From Distichodus sexfasciatus (Eukaryota; Chordata; Actinopteri; Characiformes; Distichodontidae), in assembly GCA_032718565.1 (NCBI GenBank), contig JAVGVS010000621.1, forward strand, positions 94,501 to 158,500: DNA of 64,000 bases, in the 5' to 3' direction. Shown here piece by piece: positions 12,281-24,058 of this stretch. Below the pieces are notes generated by a model. The model was given only the letters and a program-made list of their open reading frames with translations, searched no databases and had not been told where the DNA came from. The translations under genes were made by a program, and so were the position numbers. Position 1 is the first letter of the stretch. Every line of letters begins with the position of its first letter.

Positions 12281-12530
12281 TGGGCAGTTGGTAGTTTAAC
12301 GGTTAGTGTGTTCGCCCCGTGACCAGGTCACCAGTTCAAATTCTGGGCCAGTAAAGGTACCACTGAGGTACTCATGATCAAGGTACCGTCCCCAAGCACT
12401 GCTCTCCAGACACTGTCCATGACAGCTGCCCACTGCTCCTTCACGGATGGGTCAAATGTCGAGGTCACATTTCGCTGTGGCGCACCGTGTGCTGTGTTCA
12501 CAATGACAAATAATCACTCACTTTCACTTT
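12281..12530 (+). repeat. tRNA-headed SINE, best copy
   Basis: The head GGCAGTTGGTAGTTTAACGG resembles an A box and CAGTTCAAATTCTGG a B box. Then come GGTACCACTGAGGTACTCAT, ACTGCTCTCC, GCCCACTGCTCCTTCACGGA, GTGTGCTGTGTTCACAATGA and the end ACTCACTTTCACTTT. It is a pol III retroposon, not a working tRNA gene. Confidence 0.85.
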
Positions 12531-12539
12531 ATTTCAAAA

Positions 12540-12780
12540 TATTCAACATCATTGACCAACTCTTCTTAAGAGGAGAATTGTGCTTAAAATCTTACACATC
12601 CGATTTTGATTTTCTTAAGATTTATTCCTAAGAACAGAAGTGCTTAAATTCTACATATATACAATTCCTTAAGAGCACTCTTACATGCACTGTGTAATAT
12701 TACACTACTTAAATATCTTAACTCTAAGAACAAATCTAAGAAAAGTACTTAAAAATCCATTTCCACAAAGCAGCTTTACA
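12540..12780. mobile_element. Fragment of the GGCCTCATTCACCAA element
   Basis: TCTTAAGA-rich sequence with the typical TTAAGAGCACTCTT and AGTATAATATTAC-like words of the family; ends unclear. Confidence 0.4.
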
Positions 12781-12960
12781 TATGACCCCAGCCTGATATG
12801 AGACAATCCAAAGCTCCACATCAGCAAGAAAAACTTAAATAAGAAGCGACCGAGAGGAAACAGGACTCATGAACCAGGGGTATATTGATATATTAAGAGC
12901 AAGTAAAAGTGCATTGGCTCATTCACAAGAGCTATCAGTGAAATAAGCACTCACGACCAC

Positions 12961-13157
12961 GGGCTGGGCAATTAATCGAAAATGAACCATAACCCACATT
13001 CAGAACCTCTATTCGATATAATCTTACCCATGATATTTATTTCAATTATTTTTGAAATTCTGTTAATACTGGAACTACGAGGGTTAAAAAAAAAGTTTAC
13101 TAACTGAAATCGAGGCAACGTTCAATATATTGTGATATTGATTTATCATCCAGCCCT
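12961..13157. mobile_element. Short GGGCTGGGCAATTAATC element
   Basis: Left end GGGCTGGGCAATTAATCGAA, right end GATTTATCATCCAGCCC. An internally shortened copy of the family. Non-coding. Confidence 0.65.
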
Positions 13158-13500
13158 ACTCTGACCGATGCAGGACACTCAAACGACGGTGCTTTAAAGC
13201 TTTGTGAGACGCACTCGGCCCCGAGCCGGCACAAAGACAATGTGGTGTCAGAGCACGGCAGTGGCCCTCTTCTCTTTGGTCTGTCGAAGCCTTTCAGGGC
13301 TGTTTCGGGGGGCCCCGGGGCACCTCCTCCTCCTCCCCCCTTCCCCCCTTCCTGTTGCCGCCGCATTTCAATGTAAATGGGCTGATTGAATGGCTGCAGC
13401 TGCCCTATCAAAAGGGGAACACAGCAAAAAAATAAAAAGGGGGCCAGTGATTGAGATTCGGGCTCGACCACGTCCACTGCCGACCCCCACCCACACACAC
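13158..13500. other. GC-richer non-repeat segment, possible conserved element
   Basis: Balanced-composition sequence between repeats, with TTTCAATGTAAATGGGCTGA and CTGCAGCTGCCC words. It lacks similarity to any other part of the window. No splice-flanked reading frame. A regulatory element is possible but unproven. Confidence 0.25.
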
Positions 13501-14179
13501 TCACTCACTCACACATACAAACACAAGACCCGGCTACCACACCAAGCAACGCTGCAAATAGCATAGATTCATGACTCTTCATCACATGCACAGTAATAAA
13601 CATTGTGACTCCAAATTACAAAATAGTATTTAGAAATTAAAGGCTAACAGATTAAGTTAAAAACTCTCACGCTAAGGTAGCGTGCAAACTGCAATGAGCA
13701 TTTTGTTGTAGAATAAATTAGTAAGCCAGACATATCAGCATAACTCAAGTCTTAAATGGCTGAGGGCCTGGACAATAAAATGAACAAAACTGATTTTTTT
13801 TTTTTTTTTTAACTGTCTGTTCTTGAGGTTTCATGAGCACGTAGCAGCCAGAAGGGTGGGGGGAAAAGGAAAACGAGAAACGTTTAGCAGCAGGGGAAAT
13901 GGCCATTCCTAGAGAGCTTGGCCGGCGCTACAGCAACGGGAGAGAATTCACGGCTGAAGCCACCTGTTCCTCCGCAATAAACCCAACAGCGTCCATATGC
14001 GACGTTCTCCCTCCTCCCTCGCTTAGGATTGGGTTGGAACGACGCGCGATGTAAAACGACTGGCCGCAAAAATCACCAATTACAAATTACATAACGTCTA
14101 GTTAATTCTTCACGTTGAACACAGACAAAAGAGGAAACAAACATCCCACAAGCTTCATACCCGATACTGACCCTCTCTT

Positions 14180-14505
14180 TAAGGATGGGCAATTAATCAA
14201 AAATCAGTTTAAACTGACATTTGGAAACAATATAATCTTCCACATGACAATTATTTTTAAAAATCTGTTTTGTATTTAAAAGATTTTTAAAAATATATTC
14301 AAGCATTTAAGTATTTTTATTTATATAGAAGATATACCTGCTTTCTTAAGTTTTAGTATTAGCGCACATTAACACTGTCATACAAACGCTGGTCAGCGTA
14401 CTATGAAGGCAAGAACAACGCCAAAAATGCAAAATAATCTCTTAATAATTGTAATCGAGATCAAAAGCTGAATTAATCATGACAGATCTGAGGTGATATT
14501 GTACA
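14180..14505. mobile_element. GGGCTGGGCAATTAATC family element
   Basis: Begins AGGATGGGCAATTAATCAAA and includes CGCTGGTCAGCGTACTATGA; the end is near GAGGTGATATTGTAC. Non-coding. Confidence 0.55.
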
Positions 14506-15149
14506 CACATGGAAAAGACGAACAAAAATCTCCAGCATTCAAATACAGACTACTCACTGTCATCTCGCTTGATATGACCAGCTTGTTGGACGACAGTTCC
14601 CCATCAAGCCGAGAAATATGTGGTTAAATAACCCTTTCAAAATGAATTCTTTAAATATTTCTGCTTTCGCCTCAGAGCATTTTTTGACTAAATTCCTGAT
14701 TTCCACATATTCGGTCTGACAAATCTTTTACTTTAGCATCAGACCAGTGTTGCATGACACAGTCATCATAATCAACAGCATAGATGCTTTGGATTTTCAC
14801 ATAATTTTAGTCATATTTGTGTAAAAAAAAAATTTGTCTAATAATTTTAGCAACAACTTATGTTCACAATGATAATCACTCACGTTCAATTCCAAACTAC
14901 AATTTCTGACTGAAGCACCAACTTCACTGTCACAACTTTTTTGATTTTGTAGCATCCAACAAACTGATCATATCAAATTTGGGCTCAGTTGACTACAACT
15001 GTGAGATGAAGATTTTGGACAAATCATTGTGGTACGACATTTTTTTCGTCTTTTAATGTTTATTGGCAGACATTCCGTATAGAACATGAAGTTAGAGGGA
15101 CGTTTATGTCTTCTTTTGTCTATGTTCAACATATTTTTAAGACAGACAC

Positions 15150-15690
15150 ATGAAGAATTAAACAGAAATATATTATTGCTGCAGCTGTTGATTATTTTTG
15201 TAAAGCAGGAGAACTATATTTCCCACAATCCCCCACGCGCCACTTGGAGCTGTATCACAATAATTCGACAAACATATGCGGGGAATAACCACTGAAAATA
15301 TCAATAAATGGCTGTATTGTGAGTAGAACGCTGGTTGTTATTCATCAGCTAAAATATGAGTTTTGTTTGTTATGAAGGGGAGGATCTGACTGAACTATAG
15401 AGTTTTAGCAAGCGTTGTAAGAGTGTGTTTACGTTATGAAGGTCATTTACGTGTTTTTAGGCAGTTACTTCTGTTTTTGTGCACAGAATTACTCACAAAT
15501 ACTTTTACATATAGAGGGATCAAGTCTTGCCTTGATCACGCCACTGAAAACGTTATGCGTCACTAATAAGTGTCCGTGTGAATACAAGCGGAGCACGCTT
15601 TAGCGAATAAATGAATTGAACAAAGCCTCGATTCTAGAAACATTGTCTCGACCACTTTTGGAAATTAAATTATTTGTACAATCATGTCAA
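15150..15690. mobile_element. hAT-like element copy, TAGAGCTGCAACTA family, inverted
   Basis: Shares with 7819-8896, in opposite orientation, GAACTATATTTCCCACAATC (15211-15230), TGTATTGTGAGTAGAACGCT and TCGATTCTAGAAACATTGTC. Ends are worn. No protein. Confidence 0.6.
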
Positions 15691-16257
15691 CGTGTGTGTA
15701 TATAAATATATATATACATATATATCAGATTCCCCCTCTTCATTTTTTCAGCTCGCATGTCACAGCTCTTGCCTTCAACTAAGCATTTATAAGCCACAGA
15801 GATATGATTCATTTTTAGAAGGGGTGATGCTGAAAGATCAAAAGGAAAGACTGGGTGAAAGTATATTGAGCACAAAAAAAAAAAAAACGCAGCAGAGGTG
15901 AGGAGGAGGAGGAGAGAGAATGAGTCTCTTTTGATGTATGAGAGTTGGGGAAAAATGTTATCAAAAGCACAGCAGTGAAAGCACAACCTACACCCGGGAG
16001 ATGAAGCATCAGACTGCAAAAACTCCAAACTTCCAAATCAAGTGTCCTTGTCCCAGCGGTGTGAGTGGGAGTCTGCCACTCAGCTGGGGTGTGTGTGTAT
16101 ACGTGTTGTGTTGTGTGTGAGGACAAGTACTCATAAGAGGGAGGAATAAAATGCTTTTATTTCAAAGTCAGTATGAAAATGTAAAGCTGTGAAAATATTT
16201 ACTTTTGGTTGGTGAATTTAGAATTAAGAGTTATGTTTTTATGGGTGTAGCTGAAGT

Positions 16258-16640
16258 AGGGCTGGGCAATCCAACCTCAAATCAGCATCACGATTTATGA
16301 AACAAATACGATTACGAATTAATGATTAATTACTTAGTTTTTGGGGTTGTTTGTTCCCCTCTTAGTTCACGTACAAGAGTTGCACTTTAAATATGCTCAC
16401 TTATTAAAGATGGGGTATTTTTTTAATAATGAGAGTGTGCATATCTTTTGTAATGAATAAAAGAAACACATGCAGACTTCGTGGAACTCTGAACAGGGCA
16501 GAGTTGTGCTCGTATGTTTTTAAAGGGACTAAGGAGAGTAAAGAAAATTTAAGACCAAAATAACCAACAAGGGCAAGTTTACACTGAGTCAAGGTTCTGA
16601 ATGTGGTTTTTAATTAAAATGTGATTATCTGACTTGATCT
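16258..16640. mobile_element. GGGCTGGGCAATCC family element
   Basis: Left end TAGGGCTGGGCAATCC. The right part carries AAGGTTCTGAATGTGG, typical of the family. Non-coding. Confidence 0.55.
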
Positions 16641-16844
16641 TTCATCATTTTGTGTTCTATGTGGGTAAATTAATCACCGTGTTCTATACAAGTAAACTCA
16701 GTAAATAACTATATCCTACTGTATGCTTTCACTGCCTTAAATATTGTATATTTGTTCAACACGTACTGCTACATCCATATTTTTTAAATCTATTTGTATT
16801 AGCACCTCATATAAATCTTTTTAAAACTTCTTTCTCTTAGAGCC

Positions 16845-17055
16845 AATTTTCCACTTGAGGATTAAGTCCAGTTCTAGACTAGTTTAGAGTTTCAATGGTA
16901 AATCTTCATTGGTATTACAACTTTGTCCAAGCCTAGGATTAATCCATGAGCAGGAAACCAGCTCTTAATGTCTAATCCAACAACCACAAAAGCAACTTCC
17001 TTGTATATGACCACGTAATTTGTCAATAAACTTCATTCTGATTCTGATTGCTCAG
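16845..17055. repeat. AATCCTAGTC repeat followed by a LINE-like tail
   Basis: 16845-16965 contains TTCAATGGTAAATCTTCATT and CCTAGGATTAATCC, repeated in reverse at 47645-47765. It is followed by GTCAATAAACTTCATTCTGA (17018-17050), the form of a LINE 3' end. Confidence 0.45.
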
Positions 17056-17131
17056 CAGTAAGCTGTAGCATTATTTACATCAAGCTGTTGGGATCCACAG
17101 GAATGACCTTACAAAGACAGCAAGGCGTGAC

Positions 17132-17155
17132 TGTGTGTGTGTGTGTGTGTGTGTG
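17132..17155. repeat. (GT)n microsatellite
   Basis: Twelve GT units with one final change. Confidence 0.95.
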
Positions 17156-17430
17156 CGTTGCCAAGGCGAGGAATAAGAGATTTCAAAGGGGTTTTAAATG
17201 GCATTTGGCTTCCAAGGAGATAGCGTGAGGCGGGGCCTATAAAACATTTAGACTGCGGGAGAGAAGTGAAACGTTAGAGACGGCATTGCTGCTGTTTACC
17301 GAGGCCATGACTCCGAGCTGAAGGGTAAAACAGCCCACGGTAAACAGCACTGCAGAAATCACGCAAGCATACGTGCGACTCACGAACGTCAGATATGATA
17401 AAAACAATTACTGCACATGCGTGCTGACTA

Positions 17431-17845
17431 AAGGTCCAGACAATTAATCAAAAATGAAGTGAAACCAACATTCACAACTGCAAATCGACAAAATTCTGCA
17501 CATTTGTTATTCAGAACACTCCTAAAATTCCATCAGGTTTTTCAAAATGAATTCTTTTAATACTTTTCCCAGTGTGTTTTCATGTAGTGTACCCTTAAAA
17601 ACATACTAACACACAACTCCACAGCGCCCCGAGTGTTTCCCTCAATAATTTTACAATTACAAATAAAAGACATGCATTTTGTCATTAGACAAAAAATCCC
17701 AACTCATAATTAAACATTTACAGTACAAACTTTGTTAGGGAACTATAAGGACAAAATAACTTAAACAATAATCATTCATTAATCGTAATCAAGGTAAAAA
17801 GTTCTATTAATTGCAATATTTCTGAGGTGATATCACCCAGCCCTA
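17431..17845. mobile_element. GGGCTGGG family element with 8-bp target duplication
   Basis: Left end AAGGTCCAGACAATTAATCA and right end GATATCACCCAGCCCTA. Flanks GCTGACTA (17423-17430) and GCTGAATA (17846-17853) agree in 7 of 8 bases, pointing to the hAT superfamily for this whole family. Non-coding. Confidence 0.7.
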
Positions 17846-19529
17846 GCTGAATACAACCCACTCATACACTGCTAGCACTAAAGACACATGCATTATTATA
17901 TTACTGTTCCCTACTGTTGCACACTCGCTTCATTCCCTTTAAAATCACATGCGCACCCTGTGCGGAAATTAAAAAGGCAATACATTGCTGTGCAAATGTC
18001 AACGGTACAAGAAGCAGCGCTGCGGTTGCATTATAGTTAAACATCGCGACAAGTGAATCTATGGCAGAAGTGACAAGTCAAACAATGTGATGTGGATGAC
18101 GTTACTGTGTTGTGTAACTTCCTCTCATCTTTGTTCACTGCACCCGTTGATATCGTGATGTTCAAAACATATTAGAGAGATACGTTTTTTTATTGCACGC
18201 CACACCTGTGTCTAGAGAACATATTAAACTAAAGGTATTTAACACTGTTCAGATCAAAGATCATGATCTTACCAAATCTCTCACAGAGTCAACACTGAGC
18301 GCTCAAAATGACGCTACAGCAGATTTAATATGAAGGAGGTGCAGATGCACAGTTGGAACCAACACAGTTTTAATCAACATAGGCTAGGATTACACATTAA
18401 GGCTTCATCAGGGTCAACATATCATTTTAGTTCTCTGCAATGAGGGCCAAAACTTATGAGTTTCAGCTCTCATAAGCTCAGGTTAATACAAAAAGCTGAC
18501 ATATAAATTCACCAAAAAGTAGGCGATGGTGCCGCACGTCATTAGAAGAAATCATACTGGGAATTTCAACTTCAGGAAAAAGCATTAAGTCCAACAGTTC
18601 TGCCAAAGCATCCTGAGAAAACCAGACAGGAAACCTATTTGAGGTTTGTTTAAATTTTATCCAAACAACAGCAAAAGATTTCTGGGTAAAACATCACTTT
18701 CACATAATGAAAAACTAACTTCCTCTAATGCATTTGATGTTTGCGATCCGTTTTTAAATCAACAGCAGCAGTTCCTAGCATTTCAGCAACCAAACTTCAA
18801 CTCTTGCATCATGGATTTGGTTAAGAAGGGACCAGAAAATCACTTTCCTTGGATGAAAAGCAGATCCATAATTAGATCACAAATTGCTGTCTATTAAAGT
18901 TCTCCATAGAAGTAGAAGCCAACAGTAACTTTTCTAAAACAAAATGGACTTGTATTTCCAGTAGTGTTCTAATCTAAAAATATCTTGTCCATGCAGCACA
19001 AGGTACTCAGCCACTCATATTCCTAGAAAATACCTATAATTACCCAAGCTAGCTACCACTGCACAAGCCACAAGTACTGAACCCCTGATGACCCGCAAAG
19101 CACCAATTGGGCTGGCACACAAACATATTTCTTTATGCTCTGCGTACAAATAAAACTGTATTTCAAAGAATAAAAAAGAAGCGGGGAAAAAGGATCAGAA
19201 CTCGCACAAGCTGATGTATAGATACGCTTACCCATGTGACTCGTGGCCTTTTGGAGAAGCGCTGAATGCTTTTACCTTGTCGGAGAGTTATGCAATATCA
19301 ATGGAGCACATGAGTCAAGCTGAAATGCTGCAAAGAAATTATACAGCCATGCTGTTGTGCCAAAGAGAAGCAAGAGCAGGTTTCAACATGCACATATGAA
19401 AGGATTTCAGACAAGTTGGAGAGAAGGGACGAGCGTTAGATCTAGCAAAACATTCGGCTCTAGAACGAGTTCAAACCTTTACCGTCAAAATTAGGCACTG
19501 AGGAAAACAACTGAGTTCATATCTGTGGG

Positions 19530-19772
19530 CCTCATTCACCAATATTTTGTTCTTAGTAAAGTTGTGACATGTAAATAGTATAATATTACCCATCTACAGA
19601 ATTAAATAATGTTTTGCTCAAACAGGGTGCAATAAAAATTTTCTCAAGAGCACTTTTCAGCTTTTATAGACAAATCTTCAAGGAGAAAACATTGGTCAAA
19701 ATAATAATCTTCATTAGAACAAGAAGGTCTTAAGGAAAAAAATTTTTTAAGAACGGTTAATGAATGACGCCT
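19530..19772. mobile_element. Complete short copy of the GGCCTCATTCACCAA element
   Basis: Left end GGGCCTCATTCACCAATATT and right end TTAAGAACGGTTAATGAATG are inverted. About 240 bp, no coding capacity. Confidence 0.65.
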
Positions 19773-20339
19773 TCAAGCCAATATACATAGGCTGTGTTAT
19801 CTTGACAACCCTAGAAATCAGGACTGCGTGAAAGATCACAAAATAAGATAAACGCCAGCAAACACGGAATCTTTACACAGATACAATGCATCATCCTATG
19901 AAGAAAACACTGGTCAATGTCAGAATCCTTGCTAACTTGTTAAAAGTGGGATTTAAGAACAAACTTCTCCTTAAAAACAGTTAACAAAAGGGGTCCAATC
20001 ACGTCTTCTCCACATCTACTGTATATATGAAACTTTAGAATCTGCACGTTATTACAGTTAGGAAGCATGTATTTGTGTAGGCGCAGCTGTAAGGTTGAAC
20101 GGTACGGCTGCTTCACACAGGAAAACGCTCTCTCAGAAAACTCTGCTCGCCAATAACACATCTCCCGACCTCGCAACCTCGGCCAAAACTCCATTTCCTG
20201 CCGCCGCTGCACGCCGAGGAGCCAGATCAAACCATGCAGCTCTGCAAAACACGACACCGTTCTGGTACGGCAACTTGCGAAGCAAGTCAAAAGTCCCTTT
20301 CAATTGGTAAAGTTTAAAGGCATGAAATAAGAGCTCCAC

Positions 20340-20940
20340 AGTAAGAATGCACCGATCCAATATGCATATCGGATATCGGCTCAATAATAAGTTAAACAGC
20401 TGGATGTGGTATGGGAGTAATACTGGGCCAATTTACTTTTAATCTATTCAGTAAAATGTTATGTTTTTCTAGGTTTGTGCACTTGGTACTGCAGTAAAGC
20501 AGGTTTAAAGCTGGATAAAGTCTGTCGCCTTTTTCAGGATTAAACAAAGCATTTTAAATGAAAGTTCGTTTAATGTTCCACATTGGTTTGATTTTGGCAT
20601 GAAACAAAGCTACAAATTACAACATACTAACAGGACAGTGAGCAGAACAAGCAAGACAACACAGTACAAGCCCAAAAATTGGTCAAATAACACCATTCTA
20701 CTGTTTAATGTGCATAACTTACACCAGGTCTTGCTGGAGACCTCAGGGTTCCTGATGGTTTTAGTGCTGCAGTGTTAGGGAGCGTCACAGAATTACAAAT
20801 TCATAATACAGTCTCCTCCTCACAGATAAATATACAGTTTATTAATTAAACACTGCTATCAGATCACTAATCAGGATCGGAACAGACACGAAGCACAACT
20901 ATCGGTATCAGATTTTCCAAGTTGGATCGGTGCAACCCTA
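20340..20940. mobile_element. DNA transposon with GCACCGATCC ends
   Basis: Left end AGAATGCACCGATCCAATAT, right end AAGTTGGATCGGTGCAACCC, inverted. A related piece lies at 35624-35920. No transposase frame. Confidence 0.6.
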
Positions 20941-22439
20941 ATTTCTGTTAACGGTAAAAAGTCACAAGCCAACAACCGTTTAAAAAGGAGAAGTTGGAGA
21001 CTGTGTTGTAACATATCAGCTTGGAGTAAGGGTGGGGAAGGAAAAAAAACAGATGAAAGGCGAAAAATCACACGTACTAGTGTTCCTGCAGTGAATTTCA
21101 ATGCGAGCGCTCCAGCGTTGTTGGTGTCTGTTCGGGAAATACGGCGCTGGAAGCTTCACTGCAGTGTTTTTTTCCTCCCCCTTCAGCTCACTGCACCAAC
21201 GGCCCAAGTTGCTTCAGTCTCTCCAAACACAAATCATTTCATCACGCCATCACGATTTATCACTGCCGCTCTCTCCCACTGTCGGGAGGATGTTGTAACA
21301 TAGTCATATTGCTAATAAGCACCGTAAATTAGCTCCCAAATAAGGGGCTGTCAGGGCCAGGCTCTTATAACACACACACATACTCACTACATGTACAAAT
21401 CTCACTCATAAAGAGTTAGACAAATCAAATAACCCTCCATTAGCACAAAATACAATCATTACAATTAAAACAATGTGGAGGATCACTGATGTCATCGCAT
21501 TTTAAAAAGAAAGAGAAAATTTTTGCAGCGTGGGAAAATTCCCCAAAATGAGGCAACCATTTGGCACAGAAGGTCGCGGCTGATTGCGCCACTGCATCAC
21601 TTATTCGAAAACATGGTATGCGCTCACACACACTCATACACACACACAGAGCATATCTGCTCGAGCAAAGCCTCGTTTTCCACGAACAGCACCACCAGAC
21701 GAAGCAGGAGTGACGCTTAAGATTTACCAGTGCAAAAAATGGTTTCTAAAACCAAACAGCTGTAATAGACGTACAAAAATAAAGAACAACAACATGCACA
21801 AATGGAACCACATCCTACAAGCGCTGCACAACACCCAGTTTCAGCATCGTCACTGCAATGTGGCCCAGTGCTATATCGGGTAAGGCAAATTACATTAAAC
21901 ATGTCAGGGTACAACTTTATTGATACTTAAATACTACAGTAAAACAGACCCAAGTTTTCATTGTCCACCACTAATCTGCAAGAGAGGCCTTCTGATAAAG
22001 CATCCTTAACTCTGATTTAAGCTTGTTGGATAAAGTTCAAAGACAAGGTGGTTCGCACTTAAATCAGTGCAAAAGGTGACATTTCAAATTTTATTTTCTA
22101 TGTATATGCAGGCAGTATAAAATCTTACTAAGCATAAAAAAACATCTTTCCAGAGACATTCAAGTCTTAGGTTTGGGGGGAAACAATACACCTACCTATA
22201 AATGACATATATAGCACCAACATTATGCAATGAAATTTTTAATATCTTGCAGCCCTACTTTAATAATCCCTTTAGCTGCTTTATTTATTTTTCCTTTCCC
22301 ATGGGTTTATTTCAACTCAATATAGATAGAACATAACGTTAACTCAACGTTAATTTTGCCAAAGTCAATTATTAATATAGTTTAATTGTGAGTATTATTA
22401 TTATTATCCAAACTCAGGCCTGGAGCCACATTTTAATTC

Positions 22440-23300
22440 CTCACCATCACCACCGACAACAAACGCAGGACCAGCCGCTCTCGGCTTTTACACGCTTATC
22501 CTCTTTACTCCAATTTCACCCACTTATTTTTAACATTATTTTGTCTTTAACCAAAAAATAAACACACTAAACGTGTTCAGCTCGCGTTAAAAGCCTTCAA
22601 AAACACGAAATCGTCCAAAAAACGCGTCTTATTGCGCTAGCTCGCCTTAGCATCTCGGCTAGCGCGCTAATCCGATAACGCGTTAGCATCTGCTCCCAAC
22701 GGCGAAGACTTCTAAGGGGGGGGGGGAGAAACCTTGAAAAGTGCAAAAAAAGCGCCACATTTTAACTCACCTTCGTCCAAAGGGGAGCTACATCTACAAA
22801 ATTATACTGGCTATTCCACCCCGATGCTCGACGTTCCCATTCGAGGCCTTCCCGCTCAGCAAGCTGCAGTCCGCCGACATCCGACACGCGTCGCGTCAGC
22901 GCCCCGCTCTCACGACGAGTAGCGGCGGCCGCCGCAAAAATTGAGCTCGGTTCCTCGGCGGGGGAACAGATTTAGCAAATCTCCATGGTTTCCCAACGAG
23001 CCAAAGGTTCTAGCTGCGGCCGGCAAGCGAGCGTCGAATCAGACTCGGTTTGAGGCTCGAACGTGGAATTCCGCTTCGGGTGTTTTTAATCCTCTGTGCG
23101 CGTCTTCTTAGCGAGCCGTTTGGAGCGGCCTTTCGGTTGACTACTGACGAGGAGAGAGAGAGACGCGACGAGCCGAACCACCAACGCGTTATGGGCGGTC
23201 ACTGGCCGTGTCCCAAACCTCACTCTCTAGTGCGCTGCACCGCCCCCTAGCGACGTTGTTATTCATGAGGTGTTGGCTCCCTTGCTCCCTACGCCCTATC
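22440..23300. promoter_or_regulatory. CpG island, likely promoter of the minus-strand gene
   Basis: This is the most CpG-dense stretch of the left half, with many CG dinucleotides, NotI-like GCGGCCGC, and repeated GCTAGCGC/GCGTTAGC words. It surrounds a minus-strand splice donor. No TATA box stands out. It lies about 5 kb upstream of spg7 in divergent orientation, the arrangement expected for a pair of housekeeping promoters. Confidence 0.55.
22771..23000 (-). other. Putative non-coding first exon (ankrd11 5' UTR?)
   Basis: On the minus strand the GC-rich sequence runs into GACGAAG|gtgagt, a near-consensus splice donor at the 22770/22771 boundary. The upstream end (transcription start) is not visible and is set arbitrarily near 23000. 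I see no convincing start codon with a conserved reading frame, so it is called 5' UTR. The gene name comes only from human synteny with SPG7. It could equally belong to an unknown transcript. Confidence 0.35.
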
Positions 23301-23460
23301 TAGTACGCTACGTTGTAGCTCGGAGCGAGAACTCCAACGCGGCCTATGTAGGAAACGAACAGGCAGCCATAACACATTCAAGGAGAACCTCTTTTTACAT
23401 GGAGTTCCCTACGTAGGCCGCAAACAGCCGCCTGCAGGTTGTATTAAGTATACTACATAG
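23200..23460. repeat. Dispersed repeat with CTACGTAGG-type palindromes
   Basis: The segment contains two opposed copies of a CCTACGTAGG-like word around the block GCGGCCTATGTAGGAAAC and its partner TTCCCTACGTAGGCCGC. Phrases such as CACTCTCTAGTGCGCTGCACC resemble the short fish repeat built on 'actacgtaggg'. It sits at the outer edge of the CpG island. No coding potential was seen. Confidence 0.4.
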
Positions 23461-23684
23461 GGTAATTTAAGTTGGTTTGACTTATGTGTGTTGTTTTGGG
23501 GCACTGAATGAGACGCTATTGCGGTTGATATTCTGCATTTTTAACTTTGTTTTATTATGGCGTTCGCTTTTTGCCTTTATGCCAAATTTAAATGCTCGCA
23601 GGAAGAGGTTTTAATTCAAATAGTACAAATTCATACTGATCTTAAACTGATCTTACACACATTTAATGCACAAAAGTATGATTC

Positions 23685-24058
23685 TATTCCAACATAGTAA
23701 TTGTAGTTTTCTTACAATATTTGCACATATTATTGAACCCCTCTCATAGTTAGCATAGACTTTATAAAAATATTGTTATTATTTAATAGAACTTGCATAT
23801 AGATCTGCTGCAGATCTCGTGCACATTCAATGCAAAAAGACAACTCCAGGACTGTAATTGTAGTTTAAATACCGCATGTAACTACACTGCTCATTCTCTT
23901 TCTCTACCCATAGTTTTACATTATTTGCATTTTACAGTCTATTTATAAATAATTATTATATGTACCTTATTTGTTCTTTAAAAACTGAAGCCACATCATC
24001 TCATCTCTCTCTGTATACTTGTATATACCTGACAATAAAGTTTACTTTGACTTTGACT
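23685..24058 (+). repeat. Dispersed repeat with LINE-like tail GACAATAAAGTTTACTTTGA
   Basis: AATTGTAGTTTTCTTACAATATTTGCAC-type sequence leads to CTCTCTGTATACTTGTATAT and the tail GACAATAAAGTTTACTTTGA. Similar copies at 25770-25952, 47990-48300 and 51705-51881; reverse tail at 63905-63960. The tail suggests a retroposon 3' end. Confidence 0.55.

Larger units (their letters stand above)
1..22770 (-). other. Presumed 5' intronic region of a minus-strand gene (ankrd11 by synteny)
   Basis: No open reading frame here resembles a known protein, and none joins to another through good splice sites. The content is mostly dispersed repeats, listed separately where their ends can be seen. The reading as intron rests on a good minus-strand splice donor at 22761-22770 next to a CpG-rich first exon, and on the human order in which ANKRD11 is head-to-head with SPG7. 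Human ANKRD11 has very long 5' non-coding introns, which fits. A GC-rich patch at about 140-300, rich in CpG and CCGCC, could be a second non-coding exon or a conserved element, but I cannot prove either. The identity of the gene is inference. Confidence 0.35.

Noticed and set aside
12281..12360. tRNA gene
   Set aside because: The A- and B-box-like words belong to the head of a SINE present in several copies; the arms do not form a sound cloverleaf.
18646..18897. 83-codon plus-strand frame with Gln run
   Set aside because: No recognisable family, no splice sites in context, and located in presumed intron of a minus-strand gene.
22771..23000. Firm naming of the minus-strand exon as ankrd11
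   Set aside because: Only synteny supports it; no ankrd11 coding sequence is present in the window, so the symbol is left empty.
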